In this document: positions 54,309 through 62,564 of the stretch, one piece after another
Position numbering within the stretch: the first letter of the stretch is position 1
How the letters are laid out: each line of letters begins with the position of its first letter
Assembly (NCBI RefSeq): GCF_002742625.1
Contig: NZ_PEBF01000001.1
Span: forward strand, 3,472,001-3,536,000
Source: Caulobacter sp. FWC2
GTDB lineage: Bacteria; Pseudomonadota; Alphaproteobacteria; Caulobacterales; Caulobacteraceae
Length of the DNA stretch: 64,000 bases
Reading direction: 5' to 3'
Notes under the pieces: model-generated
The model's database searches: none
The model's input: only the letters and a program-made list of their open reading frames with translations
What the model was told of the DNA's origin: nothing
Made by a program: the position numbers and the translations under genes

Positions 54309-54899
54309 ATGTCTAATGATATTATTTCGTCTAACGCCATTGTTGGATACGCTCGCACCAGCAGCGTTGAACAAATTGCCGGTCTGGAAGACCAAATTTG
54401 CGAACTCAAGGCGGCTGGATGCACGAACATATATTCGGAACAAATTTCGAGCGTTGACGCGAACCGGGACAGACTGAGGGAAGCTCTACTATTTCTCCGA
54501 AGCGGAGATGAGTTTGTTTTCACAAAGCCAGATAGGCTTGCTCGAAATACGTCCGAACTCGTCCGTATAGTCGATCAATTGTCGAATCGAGGGGTGCGCG
54601 TAAGAATTCTATCCATGAATATCGACACGCAAACTTCGACAGGAAAATTGCTTCTGACAATGATGGGAGCCGTTGCCGAATTTGAGCGCGAAGTCATGCT
54701 GGAACGCCAGCGAGTTGGCATCGCGAAAGCAAAAGCCGATGGCAAATTTAAAGGCCGACCTGCGACAGCACGGTCCAAGTCTGGTGAGATTTTTAAACTC
54801 TCGCGCGCCGGTTTCACAGCATCCGAAATTCAAAAGCTCGCGGGAGTTAGTCGCGCAAGTTATTATAGGATAGCAAAAGAAATGCCGCACTCATTGTAG
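54309..54899 (+). CDS. Small serine recombinase (resolvase/invertase family)
   Basis: A 196-residue resolvase/DNA invertase. The catalytic region is IVGYARTSSVEQIAGLEDQ with the nucleophilic Ser in ARTSS. FTKPDRLARNTSELVRIVDQ and GKLLLTMMGAVAEFEREV (E-helix) follow. The C-terminal HTH is GFTASEIQKLAGVSRASYYR. The gene is clearly AT-rich compared with the chromosome. The start may be 54300 or 54309; neither has a strong ribosome-binding site. It converges with the large recombinase gene and sits beside possible res-type repeats. Confidence 0.88.
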   Translation: MSNDIISSNAIVGYARTSSVEQIAGLEDQICELKAAGCTNIYSEQISSVDANRDRLREALLFLRSGDEFVFTKPDRLARNTSELVRIVDQLSNRGVRVRILSMNIDTQTSTGKLLLTMMGAVAEFEREVMLERQRVGIAKAKADGKFKGRPATARSKSGEIFKLSRAGFTASEIQKLAGVSRASYYRIAKEMPHSL

Positions 54900-54910
54900 C
54901 ATACCTGATT

Positions 54911-56734
54911 TTACCTGCCGTCGCTATCCACCTCAATCAAGCCGGAGAATTCCAAGATTTCTTCCTGAGAAACGCGAATGTGTTCCACATGAACATCCCG
55001 CAGCCCGTCGAGTGGATGAGGATTGTGGGCCTTGCTACTTTCTTCTGTTTCTAGGCGCCGCATATAGTCTTCGGATGCCCGAGCCCACGTCGGCGTATGA
55101 GCCTTGAGCGCAGCAAGTTCAGCGGGCGTTGCCGGGGTGCCAACCGTCTGCCGGTAGACGACCTTGCCGTGATTGTCGAAGCGAGCCGTGAACAGGCCGC
55201 CAGCCATCACCAGCCAAAGAAACCGCTCCGCACCTTCAACACCGCACCGCACATCGACGCCCATCCCTTTGATGGCCGCCGCGACCTTCATTCGCGCCGC
55301 CGCTCTCGTCTCGTCATCCTCGGCGTAAAGGGCCTCACGGACCCCCACAACCCGTTCAAGGTGCTCCGCAGGGCTCACGGCTCCACGGGCCGCTTCTAAG
55401 GCCTTCTCAGCCTGTTCTATGACCGTCCTGGCCTCGCGCTGACGCGCAGTCAGGTCCGACAATACGGCTTGGAGATCAGCGTCGTCGTCTTCCAGCATCG
55501 ACGACCTCACCAACAGCCGTCGCTTCTGCTCGGACAGGTCGGTCACGACCTTCTTGGCGTCAGCCAATTCGACCGTTCGCCTATAGCTGTCGTCAGCCTT
55601 TCGGAAATGGCGGTCGTCAAGAGCAAGGTGCAGGATTTCGTTTAACGCAGCCGCCTCAAACGGCGCGTAGGCGAACATGGCCTTCTGATCGCAGCCGCGA
55701 CCGTGGAAGGCATTTGAGCACTGGAAGTAACGATACAGACGCGATTTCACTGCACTGGAACGAAGGTGCATCTTCGCTCCGCAGGCAACGCACTTTACCA
55801 GCCCCGCGAACAGGTTGACGACCTCAGACCGGCGGGCGCCACCGGTGCGGTCGCGACTCGTCATCCCGGCGCGGGCACGGGCGACCAAATCAGCGTCAAC
55901 GATGCCCTTGCCGTAGTAGCCAACGAGTCGCTCACCGTTGCCGACCTTCGCGGGCGTGAGCCACCCCCGCACGTAATCACCCTCAACGGCTGGATGACGC
56001 AGCAGCATCGCCACGGACGACCCTTCCCACTTCCTCGGCCCCTTCCGCCAACCGCCCCACGGCTCGCGCTTCAACTCGTTCAGCTTGCGCGCGATGGTCG
56101 GCACGCCGTAGCCGTCCGCCGACATTTGATAGATGACCTGGATGGTCGCAGCACGGTCGGCGATCACACTGAAACCCGTTCGGCCTTCGTTCAGAACGAG
56201 CCACCCCGGCGGTTTGGCGGTTAGCTTTCGTCCCTTCTCCTTCGCCGCGTCCAGATTGCGAGCGAAGGCCTCTTGGACCCGTTCCGACTTGGCGTCCGAC
56301 TCTTCCTTGGCAAGTTTGGCCTTCATCAGGATTTCGATGGTCGGAAGAAGGTCGCTGTCGGGTCCGAAGATCGTGTCACCAGAACCAACGGCGGCGATGG
56401 AAAGACCGTGGTCGAACATGTCGTTCATCCACTTGTGGGCCACCCGATGGCCTTCACGGGAGAGACGGTCGAGACGTTCGACGAGAAGAATTGCCCCCGG
56501 CGAAATGTCCCCGGCGCGAACGCGGTCGGCAAACTCGCCGAGATTGCCAGTGGCAAGGTGCGCGCCAGACCATGCCGACTTCCCAAGATCGCGGATGATC
56601 TCGACGACGTTCCAGCCACGACGCTTGGCGTAGTCCTCGCAGAGTTCCTGCTGACGGACCTCGGATGTCCCTTTGTCTTGCTTGGGCGTCGAGAACCTGA
56701 TGTAGATGTAAACAGGCGTTTGAACTTCGTCCAT
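54911..56734 (-). CDS. Large serine recombinase (integrase of the element)
   Basis: A 607-residue large serine recombinase. The catalytic domain starts VYIYIRFSTPKQDKGTSEV, with Ser15 as nucleophile, and includes ILLVERLDRLSREGHRVAH. The recombinase domain has KPPGWLVLNEGRTGF and WEGSSVAMLLRHPAVEGDY. The zinc-ribbon domain (CVACGAKM ... YFQCSNAFHGRGC) is followed by a coiled-coil segment (LTARQREARTVIEQAEKALE). Such proteins integrate circular DNA at one chromosomal site with no need for host factors. The ATG is 24 bp from the new isomerase start; the adjacent att site fits. Confidence 0.95.
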   Translation of the reverse strand: MDEVQTPVYIYIRFSTPKQDKGTSEVRQQELCEDYAKRRGWNVVEIIRDLGKSAWSGAHLATGNLGEFADRVRAGDISPGAILLVERLDRLSREGHRVAHKWMNDMFDHGLSIAAVGSGDTIFGPDSDLLPTIEILMKAKLAKEESDAKSERVQEAFARNLDAAKEKGRKLTAKPPGWLVLNEGRTGFSVIADRAATIQVIYQMSADGYGVPTIARKLNELKREPWGGWRKGPRKWEGSSVAMLLRHPAVEGDYVRGWLTPAKVGNGERLVGYYGKGIVDADLVARARAGMTSRDRTGGARRSEVVNLFAGLVKCVACGAKMHLRSSAVKSRLYRYFQCSNAFHGRGCDQKAMFAYAPFEAAALNEILHLALDDRHFRKADDSYRRTVELADAKKVVTDLSEQKRRLLVRSSMLEDDDADLQAVLSDLTARQREARTVIEQAEKALEAARGAVSPAEHLERVVGVREALYAEDDETRAAARMKVAAAIKGMGVDVRCGVEGAERFLWLVMAGGLFTARFDNHGKVVYRQTVGTPATPAELAALKAHTPTWARASEDYMRRLETEESSKAHNPHPLDGLRDVHVEHIRVSQEEILEFSGLIEVDSDGR

Positions 56735-56757
56735 CGGGCCACACTAGGGAGAGTTCG

Positions 56758-57417
56758 TTGAGACTGAGCGTATCCCTCGTTCGAGTGGACGAAAGGGCTT
56801 ATAAACTAAGGTGTGTAACCTTCCAATTAGGCTCGACCTACTCCTATCCGGCGGCCATGCGCATCGAGCGACTGGCCGCCAACAAGGGGGTGGCCGTGGC
56901 CTGGCGGCCGTTCATCGTCGGCCCCCTGTTCCATGAGCAGCAGGGGCTGAAAGACAGTCCTTTCAACGTCTTCCCCGTGAAAGGCGAGTACATGTGGCGC
57001 GACCTGGAGCGGGTCTGCGATCAGCAGGGCCTGCCCCTGCATCGTCCCAGCCAGTTTCCGCGCAACAGCCTGCTGGCCGCTCGCGTGGCGCTGGTCGGAC
57101 TGGAGGACGGCTGGACGCCTCAGTTCAGCCGCGCCGCCTATCAGGCCAACTTCGTCGACGACCTGGACATCGGCAGCCCCGAGGTCCTCAGCGCCCTGAT
57201 CGCCGAGGTCGGCGCGGGTCCCGAACACGTCCTGGCCGCCGCTCAGTCCGATCCGATCAAGGCCCTGCTCAAGGACCATGTCCGCATGGCCAAGGAACGC
57301 GGCCTGTTTGGCGCGCCCAGCTTTCTCACCGCCGACGGCGAGCTCTTCTGGGGCAACGACCGTCTGGAACAGGCCCTCGACTGGGCCGTCCGTCATCAAT
57401 CCAGGGAGCACGCCTGA
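56758..57417 (+). CDS. Thioredoxin-fold isomerase (2-hydroxychromene-2-carboxylate isomerase-like), restarted from the element
   Basis: From GSTYSYPAAMRIERLAA onward this is a DsbA/kappa-GST-like HCCA isomerase, with RPFIVGPLFHEQQG and GVFGAPSFL-type C-terminus (GLFGAPSFLTADGELFWGND). The original first ten residues (MLEFWYEFAS) were separated by the element. The replacement start is TTG at 56758 with AGGGAGAG upstream; it adds MRLSVSLVRVDERAYKLRCV and a few residues from element DNA, in frame. The Ser/Thr of the STYS active-site loop is kept. Whether the hybrid folds is unknown. Its stop overlaps the next ATG. Confidence 0.8.
   Translation: MRLSVSLVRVDERAYKLRCVTFQLGSTYSYPAAMRIERLAANKGVAVAWRPFIVGPLFHEQQGLKDSPFNVFPVKGEYMWRDLERVCDQQGLPLHRPSQFPRNSLLAARVALVGLEDGWTPQFSRAAYQANFVDDLDIGSPEVLSALIAEVGAGPEHVLAAAQSDPIKALLKDHVRMAKERGLFGAPSFLTADGELFWGNDRLEQALDWAVRHQSREHA
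56808..56836 (+). repeat. attR junction of the element
   Basis: GGTGTGTAACCTTCCAATT (56810-56828) is the inverted copy of the left arm with one mismatch. Three bases and CTCG (56832-56835) follow, and then isomerase coding sequence. Confidence 0.85.
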
Positions 57418-58550
57418 TGGCCGTCCTGACCGAAGAACAGACCATGCTGCGCGACGCCGCCAAGGGCTGGGCCAGCGAAAGCGCCCCCGTCGGCGCCCTG
57501 CGCAAGCTGCGGGACGGCAAGTCCAAGCAGAGCTTCGATCCCGCTGCCTGGGCGCAGATGGGCCAGATGGGCTGGGCTGGGGTGATCGTTCCGGAAGACT
57601 ATGACGGCTCGGCCTTCGGCTATCTGGGCCTTGGTTTGATCCTTGAAGAGACCGGCCGCACCCTGGCCGCCTCTCCCCTGCTCTCCACCGCCTTGATCGG
57701 GGCGTCGGCCCTGCAACTGGGCGGCTCGGACGCGCAGAAGGCGGCCTGGCTGCCGAAGATCGCCACCGGCGAGGCCGTCGCGACCCTGGCCGTCGATGAG
57801 GGCTCGCACCACAATCCGGCCCGCACGGCCCTGACCGCGACCAAGGCCGCCTCGGGCTATGTGCTCAACGGAACCAAGACGCTGGTGCTGGACGGCGAGG
57901 CCGCCGACCTGCTGATCGTCGTCGCTCGCACCGGCGGCGCGCCGGGCTCGACCGAGGGCCTGACGCTGTTCCTGGTCGCCGGCGACGCGCCCGGCGTGGT
58001 GCGCACGCACCTTTCGCTGATCGACTCGCGCGGCGCGGCCCGGATCGCCTTCGACGGCGTCGAGGTCGGAGCCGACGCCGTGCTGGGCGAGGTCGACAAG
58101 GGCTGGGCGGTCCTGGAACCGGTCCTGGACCGCGCCTATGCCGGCCTCGCCGCCGAAATGCTGGGCAGCGCCTCGGCGGCTTTCGACATCACCCTGGACT
58201 ACATCAAGACCCGCACCCAGTTCGGTCAGGTCATCGGCACGTTCCAGGCCCTGCAGCATCGCGCCGCCAAGTGGTTCACCGACATCGAGACCACCCGCTC
58301 GTGCGTCGAGGCCGCCCTGGAAGCCTTTGACGCCGGGGGTGACACCCGGGCCCTCGCCTCCCTCGCCAAGGCCAAGGCCAGCGACCTGGCGCACCTGGCC
58401 ACCAACGAGATGGTCCAGATGCACGGCGGCATCGGCATGACCGACGCCCACGACGCCGGCCTGTATATGAAGCGCGCCCGCGTCACCGAGGCCCTATTCG
58501 GCGGCGCCAGCTTCCACCGCGACCGCTATGCGCGGCTGATGGGCTTCTAA
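57417..58550 (+). CDS. Acyl-CoA dehydrogenase, second paralogue
   Basis: A 377-residue enzyme with the acyl-CoA dehydrogenase fold: GVIVPEDYDGSAFGYLGLGL, LEETGRTLAASPLLSTALIG, ITLDYIKTRTQFGQVIGTFQ and MVQMHGGIGMTDAHDAGLYM. Paired large/small dehydrogenases often work as a heteromer; pairing with the 49259 gene is plausible. The ATG overlaps the isomerase stop by one base. Confidence 0.92.
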   Translation: MAVLTEEQTMLRDAAKGWASESAPVGALRKLRDGKSKQSFDPAAWAQMGQMGWAGVIVPEDYDGSAFGYLGLGLILEETGRTLAASPLLSTALIGASALQLGGSDAQKAAWLPKIATGEAVATLAVDEGSHHNPARTALTATKAASGYVLNGTKTLVLDGEAADLLIVVARTGGAPGSTEGLTLFLVAGDAPGVVRTHLSLIDSRGAARIAFDGVEVGADAVLGEVDKGWAVLEPVLDRAYAGLAAEMLGSASAAFDITLDYIKTRTQFGQVIGTFQALQHRAAKWFTDIETTRSCVEAALEAFDAGGDTRALASLAKAKASDLAHLATNEMVQMHGGIGMTDAHDAGLYMKRARVTEALFGGASFHRDRYARLMGF

Positions 58551-58733
58551 GGCTTTTTCCTTACGCGCGTCCGGGCGGCGAACCGCTCACACGTCGCCCG
58601 ACGCGCTTTGCCTACCCCCAGCCCTGGGGATAGGCCCTCCCGGCGCGCTCCGGATACCGTCGTTCTCGTACTGACGGACCGGGGTCTCGCGGGGAGCGGG
58701 TTTCATAGACGGCTTCCGTCCAAGGGAGCCATC

Positions 58734-59393
58734 ATGACCAAGACCATCGCCGCCACCGCCCTCGCGCTGAGCCTGGCCCTAGCCTCTTCCGCCCACGCGC
58801 AGCTGCAGCTCAGCTATCCCGCCGACGCGATGATGAGCTGCGACCAGATCAGCGCCGAGATGGTCCGCATGGACCAGTTGATGGGCGTCTCGAATAACGC
58901 CATCGCCAGCGCCGAGGCTGGCGCGCGCGGAGCCGAGACGGCCGCCAGCCTGGGCGTCAACGCTGCACTCTACAGCGGGGCCCTGGGCCGCGTTCCCGGC
59001 CTCGGCATGTTCGCCAACGCCGCCGCCGCACAGGCCAAGGCCTCCGCCGCCGCCAAGGCCCAGCGTGAAGCCCAGGCCATCCAGGTCGCCCAACAGCGCC
59101 GGGCGATCATGGGCGGTCTCTATCAGGGCAAGTGCGGCGCGGCGGCTGTCACGCAAGTCTCGGCCACCCTGACCACCTCCGCGCCGGCCGCGTCCGCCGC
59201 GCCGAACCTGCTGGCCACGACCCAGGAAGTCGCCTTGCGCGGCGCCGCCTCGCCCACCGGCGCCATCGTCGGCAAGGTCAAGGCTGGCGGCACGGTCTAT
59301 CCGACTGGCCAGCGCAACGGCGTCTGGATGGAGGTCGACGACGAGAACGGCGCGCGCGGCTGGATGTCCTCGGCCTTCGCCAAGTCGAAATAG
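58734..59393 (+). CDS. Secreted SH3-domain protein
   Basis: A 219-residue exported protein. The signal peptide is MTKTIAATALALSLALASSA. A helical Ala-rich middle part has AEAGARGAETAASLGVNAAL and AAAAQAKASAAAKAQREAQA. A C-terminal bacterial SH3 domain (VALRGAASPTGAIVGKVKAG, VWMEVDDENGARGWMSSAFA) may bind peptidoglycan. The ATG at 58734 follows AAGGGAG. A small inverted repeat (about 58610-58636) lies upstream. Confidence 0.82.
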   Translation: MTKTIAATALALSLALASSAHAQLQLSYPADAMMSCDQISAEMVRMDQLMGVSNNAIASAEAGARGAETAASLGVNAALYSGALGRVPGLGMFANAAAAQAKASAAAKAQREAQAIQVAQQRRAIMGGLYQGKCGAAAVTQVSATLTTSAPAASAAPNLLATTQEVALRGAASPTGAIVGKVKAGGTVYPTGQRNGVWMEVDDENGARGWMSSAFAKSK

Positions 59394-59547
59394 GCTGAAA
59401 CAGCGGAGGCGTCGGCGGTGCGCCTCCAAAAGACCCTCGAGCGTTCGAGCCTTCGCCTTCAGGGTAGCTGACGGGGGCTCGCACGCGTGGGACCAGATCG
59501 CCCGAGCGCCTCCCATCCCCGGGTGAGGCTCGGCGACCTGGGGCGCA

Positions 59548-59572
59548 GGAACCGCCGCCCGCGCCGACGGTT
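59548..59572 (+). promoter_or_regulatory. Putative EcfG/SigT-type promoter of the PNPOx gene
   Basis: GGAAC at 59548-59552 and GGTT at 59569-59572 are 16 bp apart, identical in layout to the site before the SDR gene at 14006. It is 38 bp upstream of the start codon. Confidence 0.6.
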
Positions 59573-59602
59573 CTTCCTTGCGATTACCCGATCGCAAGGA
59601 AG
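59573..59602 (+). promoter_or_regulatory. Hairpin that includes the ribosome-binding site of the PNPOx gene
   Basis: CTTCCTTGCGAT (59573-59584) is exactly complementary to ATCGCAAGGAAG (59591-59602), with a 6-nt loop. The only purine-rich Shine-Dalgarno-like stretch (AAGGAAG) is in the 3' arm, 7 bases before the ATG, so the hairpin could restrict translation. Confidence 0.6.
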
Positions 59603-59609
59603 ACCTCCC

Positions 59610-60110
59610 ATGCATGACACCGTTCAAGACCAGGGCGAGGCCGAGCGCCGCCTCTGGAAGGAAATCGACCACGCCCGCTTCGGCATGCTGGGCGTGCCCG
59701 CCACCGGCGGCCACTTCCAGCCCATGACGGCTTTCGCCGAACAGGACGACAACGCCCTGTGGTTCTTCACCAACGACGACAACGACTTGATCAAGGCCGT
59801 GCGCGATGGCCAGGACAAGGCGATGTTCATCGTCGAGGCCAAGGATCAGGAGTTCCAGGCCTGCATCGGCGGGCGCCTCTCCGAGGATCGCGACCGCGCG
59901 CGGATCGATCGCTACTGGACCCCGATGGCCGCCGCCTGGTTCCCGCGCGGCAAGGACGACCCGAGCCTCACCCTTCTGCGCTTCGACCTGATCGACGCCC
60001 AGACCTGGGCCTCGAAGGGCGGCGTGCGCTTCGCCTGGGAAATCGCCAAGGCCAATATTACCGGCGACAAGCCGGACGTGGGCCGAGAAACCCACGTCAA
60101 TCTGTCCTGA
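59610..60110 (+). CDS. Pyridoxamine 5'-phosphate oxidase-fold protein, general stress protein 26-like
   Basis: A 166-residue split-barrel flavin-binding-type protein. The core is HARFGMLGVPATGGHFQPMT, then DDNALWFFTNDDNDLIKAVR and RYWTPMAAAWFPRGKDDPSL. It matches the stress-protein 26 subgroup that is often in the general stress regulon. The ATG at 59610 is chosen; the leader hairpin and GGAAC promoter directly precede it. Confidence 0.87.
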   Translation: MHDTVQDQGEAERRLWKEIDHARFGMLGVPATGGHFQPMTAFAEQDDNALWFFTNDDNDLIKAVRDGQDKAMFIVEAKDQEFQACIGGRLSEDRDRARIDRYWTPMAAAWFPRGKDDPSLTLLRFDLIDAQTWASKGGVRFAWEIAKANITGDKPDVGRETHVNLS

Positions 60111-60134
60111 TCCCTTCCCCCTTAAGCCCCTACC

Positions 60135-60163
60135 AGCCGCCCTCGCGAGGGCGGCTTTTCTTT
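60135..60163 (+). terminator. Rho-independent terminator after the PNPOx gene
   Basis: AGCCGCCCTCG (60135-60145) and CGAGGGCGGCT (60146-60156) form a perfect stem and are followed by TTTCTTT. Confidence 0.9.
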
Positions 60164-60388
60164 GCCCGCTTCAGATCACCTCAAGTTGCGACGCGCCTTG
60201 ACTGAGCAGTTATGTCGGCAACCCGACGAACCTGCTCTCGATTAAATGATGGCGAAAAACAGACAGTTTAGTGGACTCCTCTGCTTTTGCGGCGCTCCTT
60301 ACTGGATTGTGTCGGCTAAGCGACGGCGCCCCAGAACGGCCCCACCTATAGCTTGCAACCCTTGCCGTGAGACGGCGTTCGATTCCTT

Positions 60389-61108
60389 ATGACTGGGCCG
60401 TTGGCGACCTTGAAGAACCGTTTGCTTTCCGCACTGCCGTCCGAAGACGCGGCCATCCTCGCGCCTCATCTGTCGACGGTCGATCTTGGGAAGGGGCGCC
60501 TGCTCTACGATCCGGGCGACCTGATCGATCAGGTCTATTTCCCGAACGACTGCGTCATCTCGCTGATGACCCTGATGGAAAGCGGCGCGGCCATTGAGTC
60601 GGCAACGATCGGTCGTGAAGGCGCTCTTGGCCTGATGGTCGCCGTCGCGCCGCGCCAGTCGCTGAGCCGCGCTATCGTCCAGGCTCCGGGCTCGACCCTC
60701 CGAATCGCCGCCGGGCCGCTGCATGACGCCTGGCGGCGCAGCGCGGCTCTGCGAGATCTGGTCGACCGTCACAACGAGGCGCTTTTCGGCCATGCCATTC
60801 AGTCGGTGGCCTGCAACGCCCTGCACGCCGTCGAGGCGCGCTTCTGCCGCTGGCTGTTAGGCTGCCACGACCGCATCGACAGCAACACGGTCAACCTCAC
60901 CCAGGAGTTCCTGGCCGACATGCTGGGCGTCCAGCGCACGACCGTCACGGCCGTCGCCGGCTCGCTGCAAAGCAAGGGCCTGATCCGCTATCGCCGCGGC
61001 GTGGTCGACATCCTGGACCGCGCCGGCCTCGAGGCCATGGCCTGTGAGTGTTACAGCGCGGTGCGGCGTGGCTACGAGCGCCTGCTGCCCGCTTCCTTCG
61101 CCGGTTAG
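60389..61108 (+). CDS. Crp/Fnr-family transcriptional regulator
   Basis: A 239-residue regulator. The N-terminal cyclic-nucleotide-binding-type barrel has GRLLYDPGDLIDQVYFPNDC and SGAAIESATIGREGALGLMV. The C-terminal winged helix has LTQEFLADMLGVQRTTVTAV followed by GSLQSKGLIRYRRGVVDI. There are no FNR-type cysteine clusters. The effector is unknown. About 280 bp of intergenic DNA precedes it, with a TTGACT -35-like box at 60198. It converges on pyruvate kinase. Confidence 0.88.
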   Translation: MTGPLATLKNRLLSALPSEDAAILAPHLSTVDLGKGRLLYDPGDLIDQVYFPNDCVISLMTLMESGAAIESATIGREGALGLMVAVAPRQSLSRAIVQAPGSTLRIAAGPLHDAWRRSAALRDLVDRHNEALFGHAIQSVACNALHAVEARFCRWLLGCHDRIDSNTVNLTQEFLADMLGVQRTTVTAVAGSLQSKGLIRYRRGVVDILDRAGLEAMACECYSAVRRGYERLLPASFAG

Positions 61109-61114
61109 AGCCCT

Positions 61115-62545
61115 TTAACGCCGGCGAACCGGCGCGGGCGCGTGGGCCAGCCGCAGCAGGTTGGCCGCGCCCGGCGCGCCGAACGGCGTCCCCGCCACGA
61201 CCAGCAGGCGTTCGCCCGGCGCCACGAGACCCAATTCCAGCGCCTTGCTCGAGGCGTCGGTCGTGACGACCTCCAGGCTGTCGGGCTGGGCGCTGACGCG
61301 CGGCTCGATCCCCCAGCACAGCGTCATGCGGCGCACGGCGTTGATGTCGGGCGACAGCGCCAGAACCGGCTGCAGCGGCCGTTCGCGGGCCAGGCGACGC
61401 GCGGTCGCGCCCGTGGTGGTGAAGGCCACCAGGCACTTGGTCGAGCCGGACTTGGCCGCGCCTGCGGCGGCGACCACCAGCACGTCGGCGTCGTCATCGT
61501 CGTGCTTCTGCTCGGCCTGCATCAGCTCGGGCCAACGCGGGTCGCGTTCAACGCGCTCGATGATGCGGTTCATCATCGAGACCGACTCTTCGGGATAGTC
61601 GCCGGCCGCCGACTCCGCCGACAGCATCACCGCGTCCGCGCCTTCGTAGACGGCGTTGGCCACGTCCGAGGCCTCAGCGCGGGTCGGGGTCGGCGAGCTG
61701 ATCATCGATTCCAGCATCTGGGTGGCGACGATCACCGGAATGCCGCGCTCGCGCGCCGCCCGCAGGATTTCCTTCTGGGCCACCGGCACTTCTTCCGGCG
61801 CCATCTCGACGCCCAGGTCGCCGCGAGCCACCATGACGCCGTCGCAGAGGTCCATGATCGGCCCCAGCACCTTCAGGGCCTGGGGCTTCTCGATCTTGGC
61901 CAGCACGGCGGCGCGGCCTTCGACGATGCGGCGCAGTTCGGCCATGTCTTCCGGAGCCTGCACGAACGACAAGGCGATCCAGTCGACGCCCAGACGCAGA
62001 GCGAAGGCCAGGTCCTCGCGGTCCTTGGCGGTCAGGGGCGACATGGGGATGACGACGTCCGGCACCGCCACGCCCTTGCGTTCCGACAGCTTGCCGCCAT
62101 TCGAGACGGTGGTGTTGGCATAGCCAGGACCCGCGTCGGTCACGACCATGCGCAGCTTGCCGTCATCCAGCAGCAGGGTGGCGCCCGGCCGCATGGCGGT
62201 CAGGATTTCCGGGTGCGGCAAGTGCACGCGGGTCTCGTCGCCCGGGGTCGGGTCGTTGTCGAAGCGGAAGGCCTGGCCGGCCTTCAGCATGACGGGACCG
62301 TTTGCGAACTTGCCGACGCGCAGCTTGGGACCCTGCAGGTCGGCCAGGATGCCCAGCGGACGGCCCACGGTCTTCTCTGCCTCGCGGATCGCCGCGTAGA
62401 CGGCCGCGTGGGTCTCGTGGGCGCCGTGGCTGAAGTTGAGGCGGAAGACATCCGCCCCGGCCTTGGCCAGGGTGACGATCATTTCGGGCGAGCTCGAGGC
62501 CGGACCGAGGGTGGCGACGATGCGAGAGCGGCGGGCGCGGATCAT
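61115..62545 (-). CDS. pyk: Pyruvate kinase
   Basis: A 476-residue glycolytic enzyme converting phosphoenolpyruvate and ADP to pyruvate and ATP. Motifs: RIVATLGPASSSPEMIVTLA, FRLNFSHGAHETHAA, ADLQGPKLRVGKFANG, AVLAKIEKPQALKVL (catalytic Lys), DGVMVARGDLGVEMAPEEVP and VMLSAESAAGDYPEESVSMM. Length is typical. It ends 6 bp from the Crp/Fnr gene stop. The GH3 gene lies 19 bp upstream on the same strand and may be co-transcribed. Confidence 0.97.
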   Translation of the reverse strand: MIRARRSRIVATLGPASSSPEMIVTLAKAGADVFRLNFSHGAHETHAAVYAAIREAEKTVGRPLGILADLQGPKLRVGKFANGPVMLKAGQAFRFDNDPTPGDETRVHLPHPEILTAMRPGATLLLDDGKLRMVVTDAGPGYANTTVSNGGKLSERKGVAVPDVVIPMSPLTAKDREDLAFALRLGVDWIALSFVQAPEDMAELRRIVEGRAAVLAKIEKPQALKVLGPIMDLCDGVMVARGDLGVEMAPEEVPVAQKEILRAARERGIPVIVATQMLESMISSPTPTRAEASDVANAVYEGADAVMLSAESAAGDYPEESVSMMNRIIERVERDPRWPELMQAEQKHDDDDADVLVVAAAGAAKSGSTKCLVAFTTTGATARRLARERPLQPVLALSPDINAVRRMTLCWGIEPRVSAQPDSLEVVTTDASSKALELGLVAPGERLLVVAGTPFGAPGAANLLRLAHAPAPVRRR

Positions 62546-62564
62546 GCCGTCGCTCCTTCTTTAT

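Larger units (their letters stand above)
50512..56831. mobile_element. 6.3-kb serine-recombinase integrative element carrying an orphan flagellin
   Basis: Inserted in the isomerase gene. CTCG occurs at both junctions (50512 and 56832), each followed inward by 3 bp and then AATTGGAAGGTT[G/A]CACACC in inverted orientation (50519-50537; 56810-56828). That is the expected attL/attR layout for a large serine integrase, whose gene lies at the right end. Gene content: two small proteins, flagellin, zinc ribbon, XRE regulator, HUH nuclease, three small unknown genes, small serine recombinase, large serine recombinase. The middle third is markedly AT-richer than the flanks. Confidence 0.92.

Noticed and set aside
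50512..56831. Reading the island as a prophage or defence island
   Set aside because: No capsid, portal, terminase, tail or restriction genes are present; an integrative element with flagellin cargo fits better.
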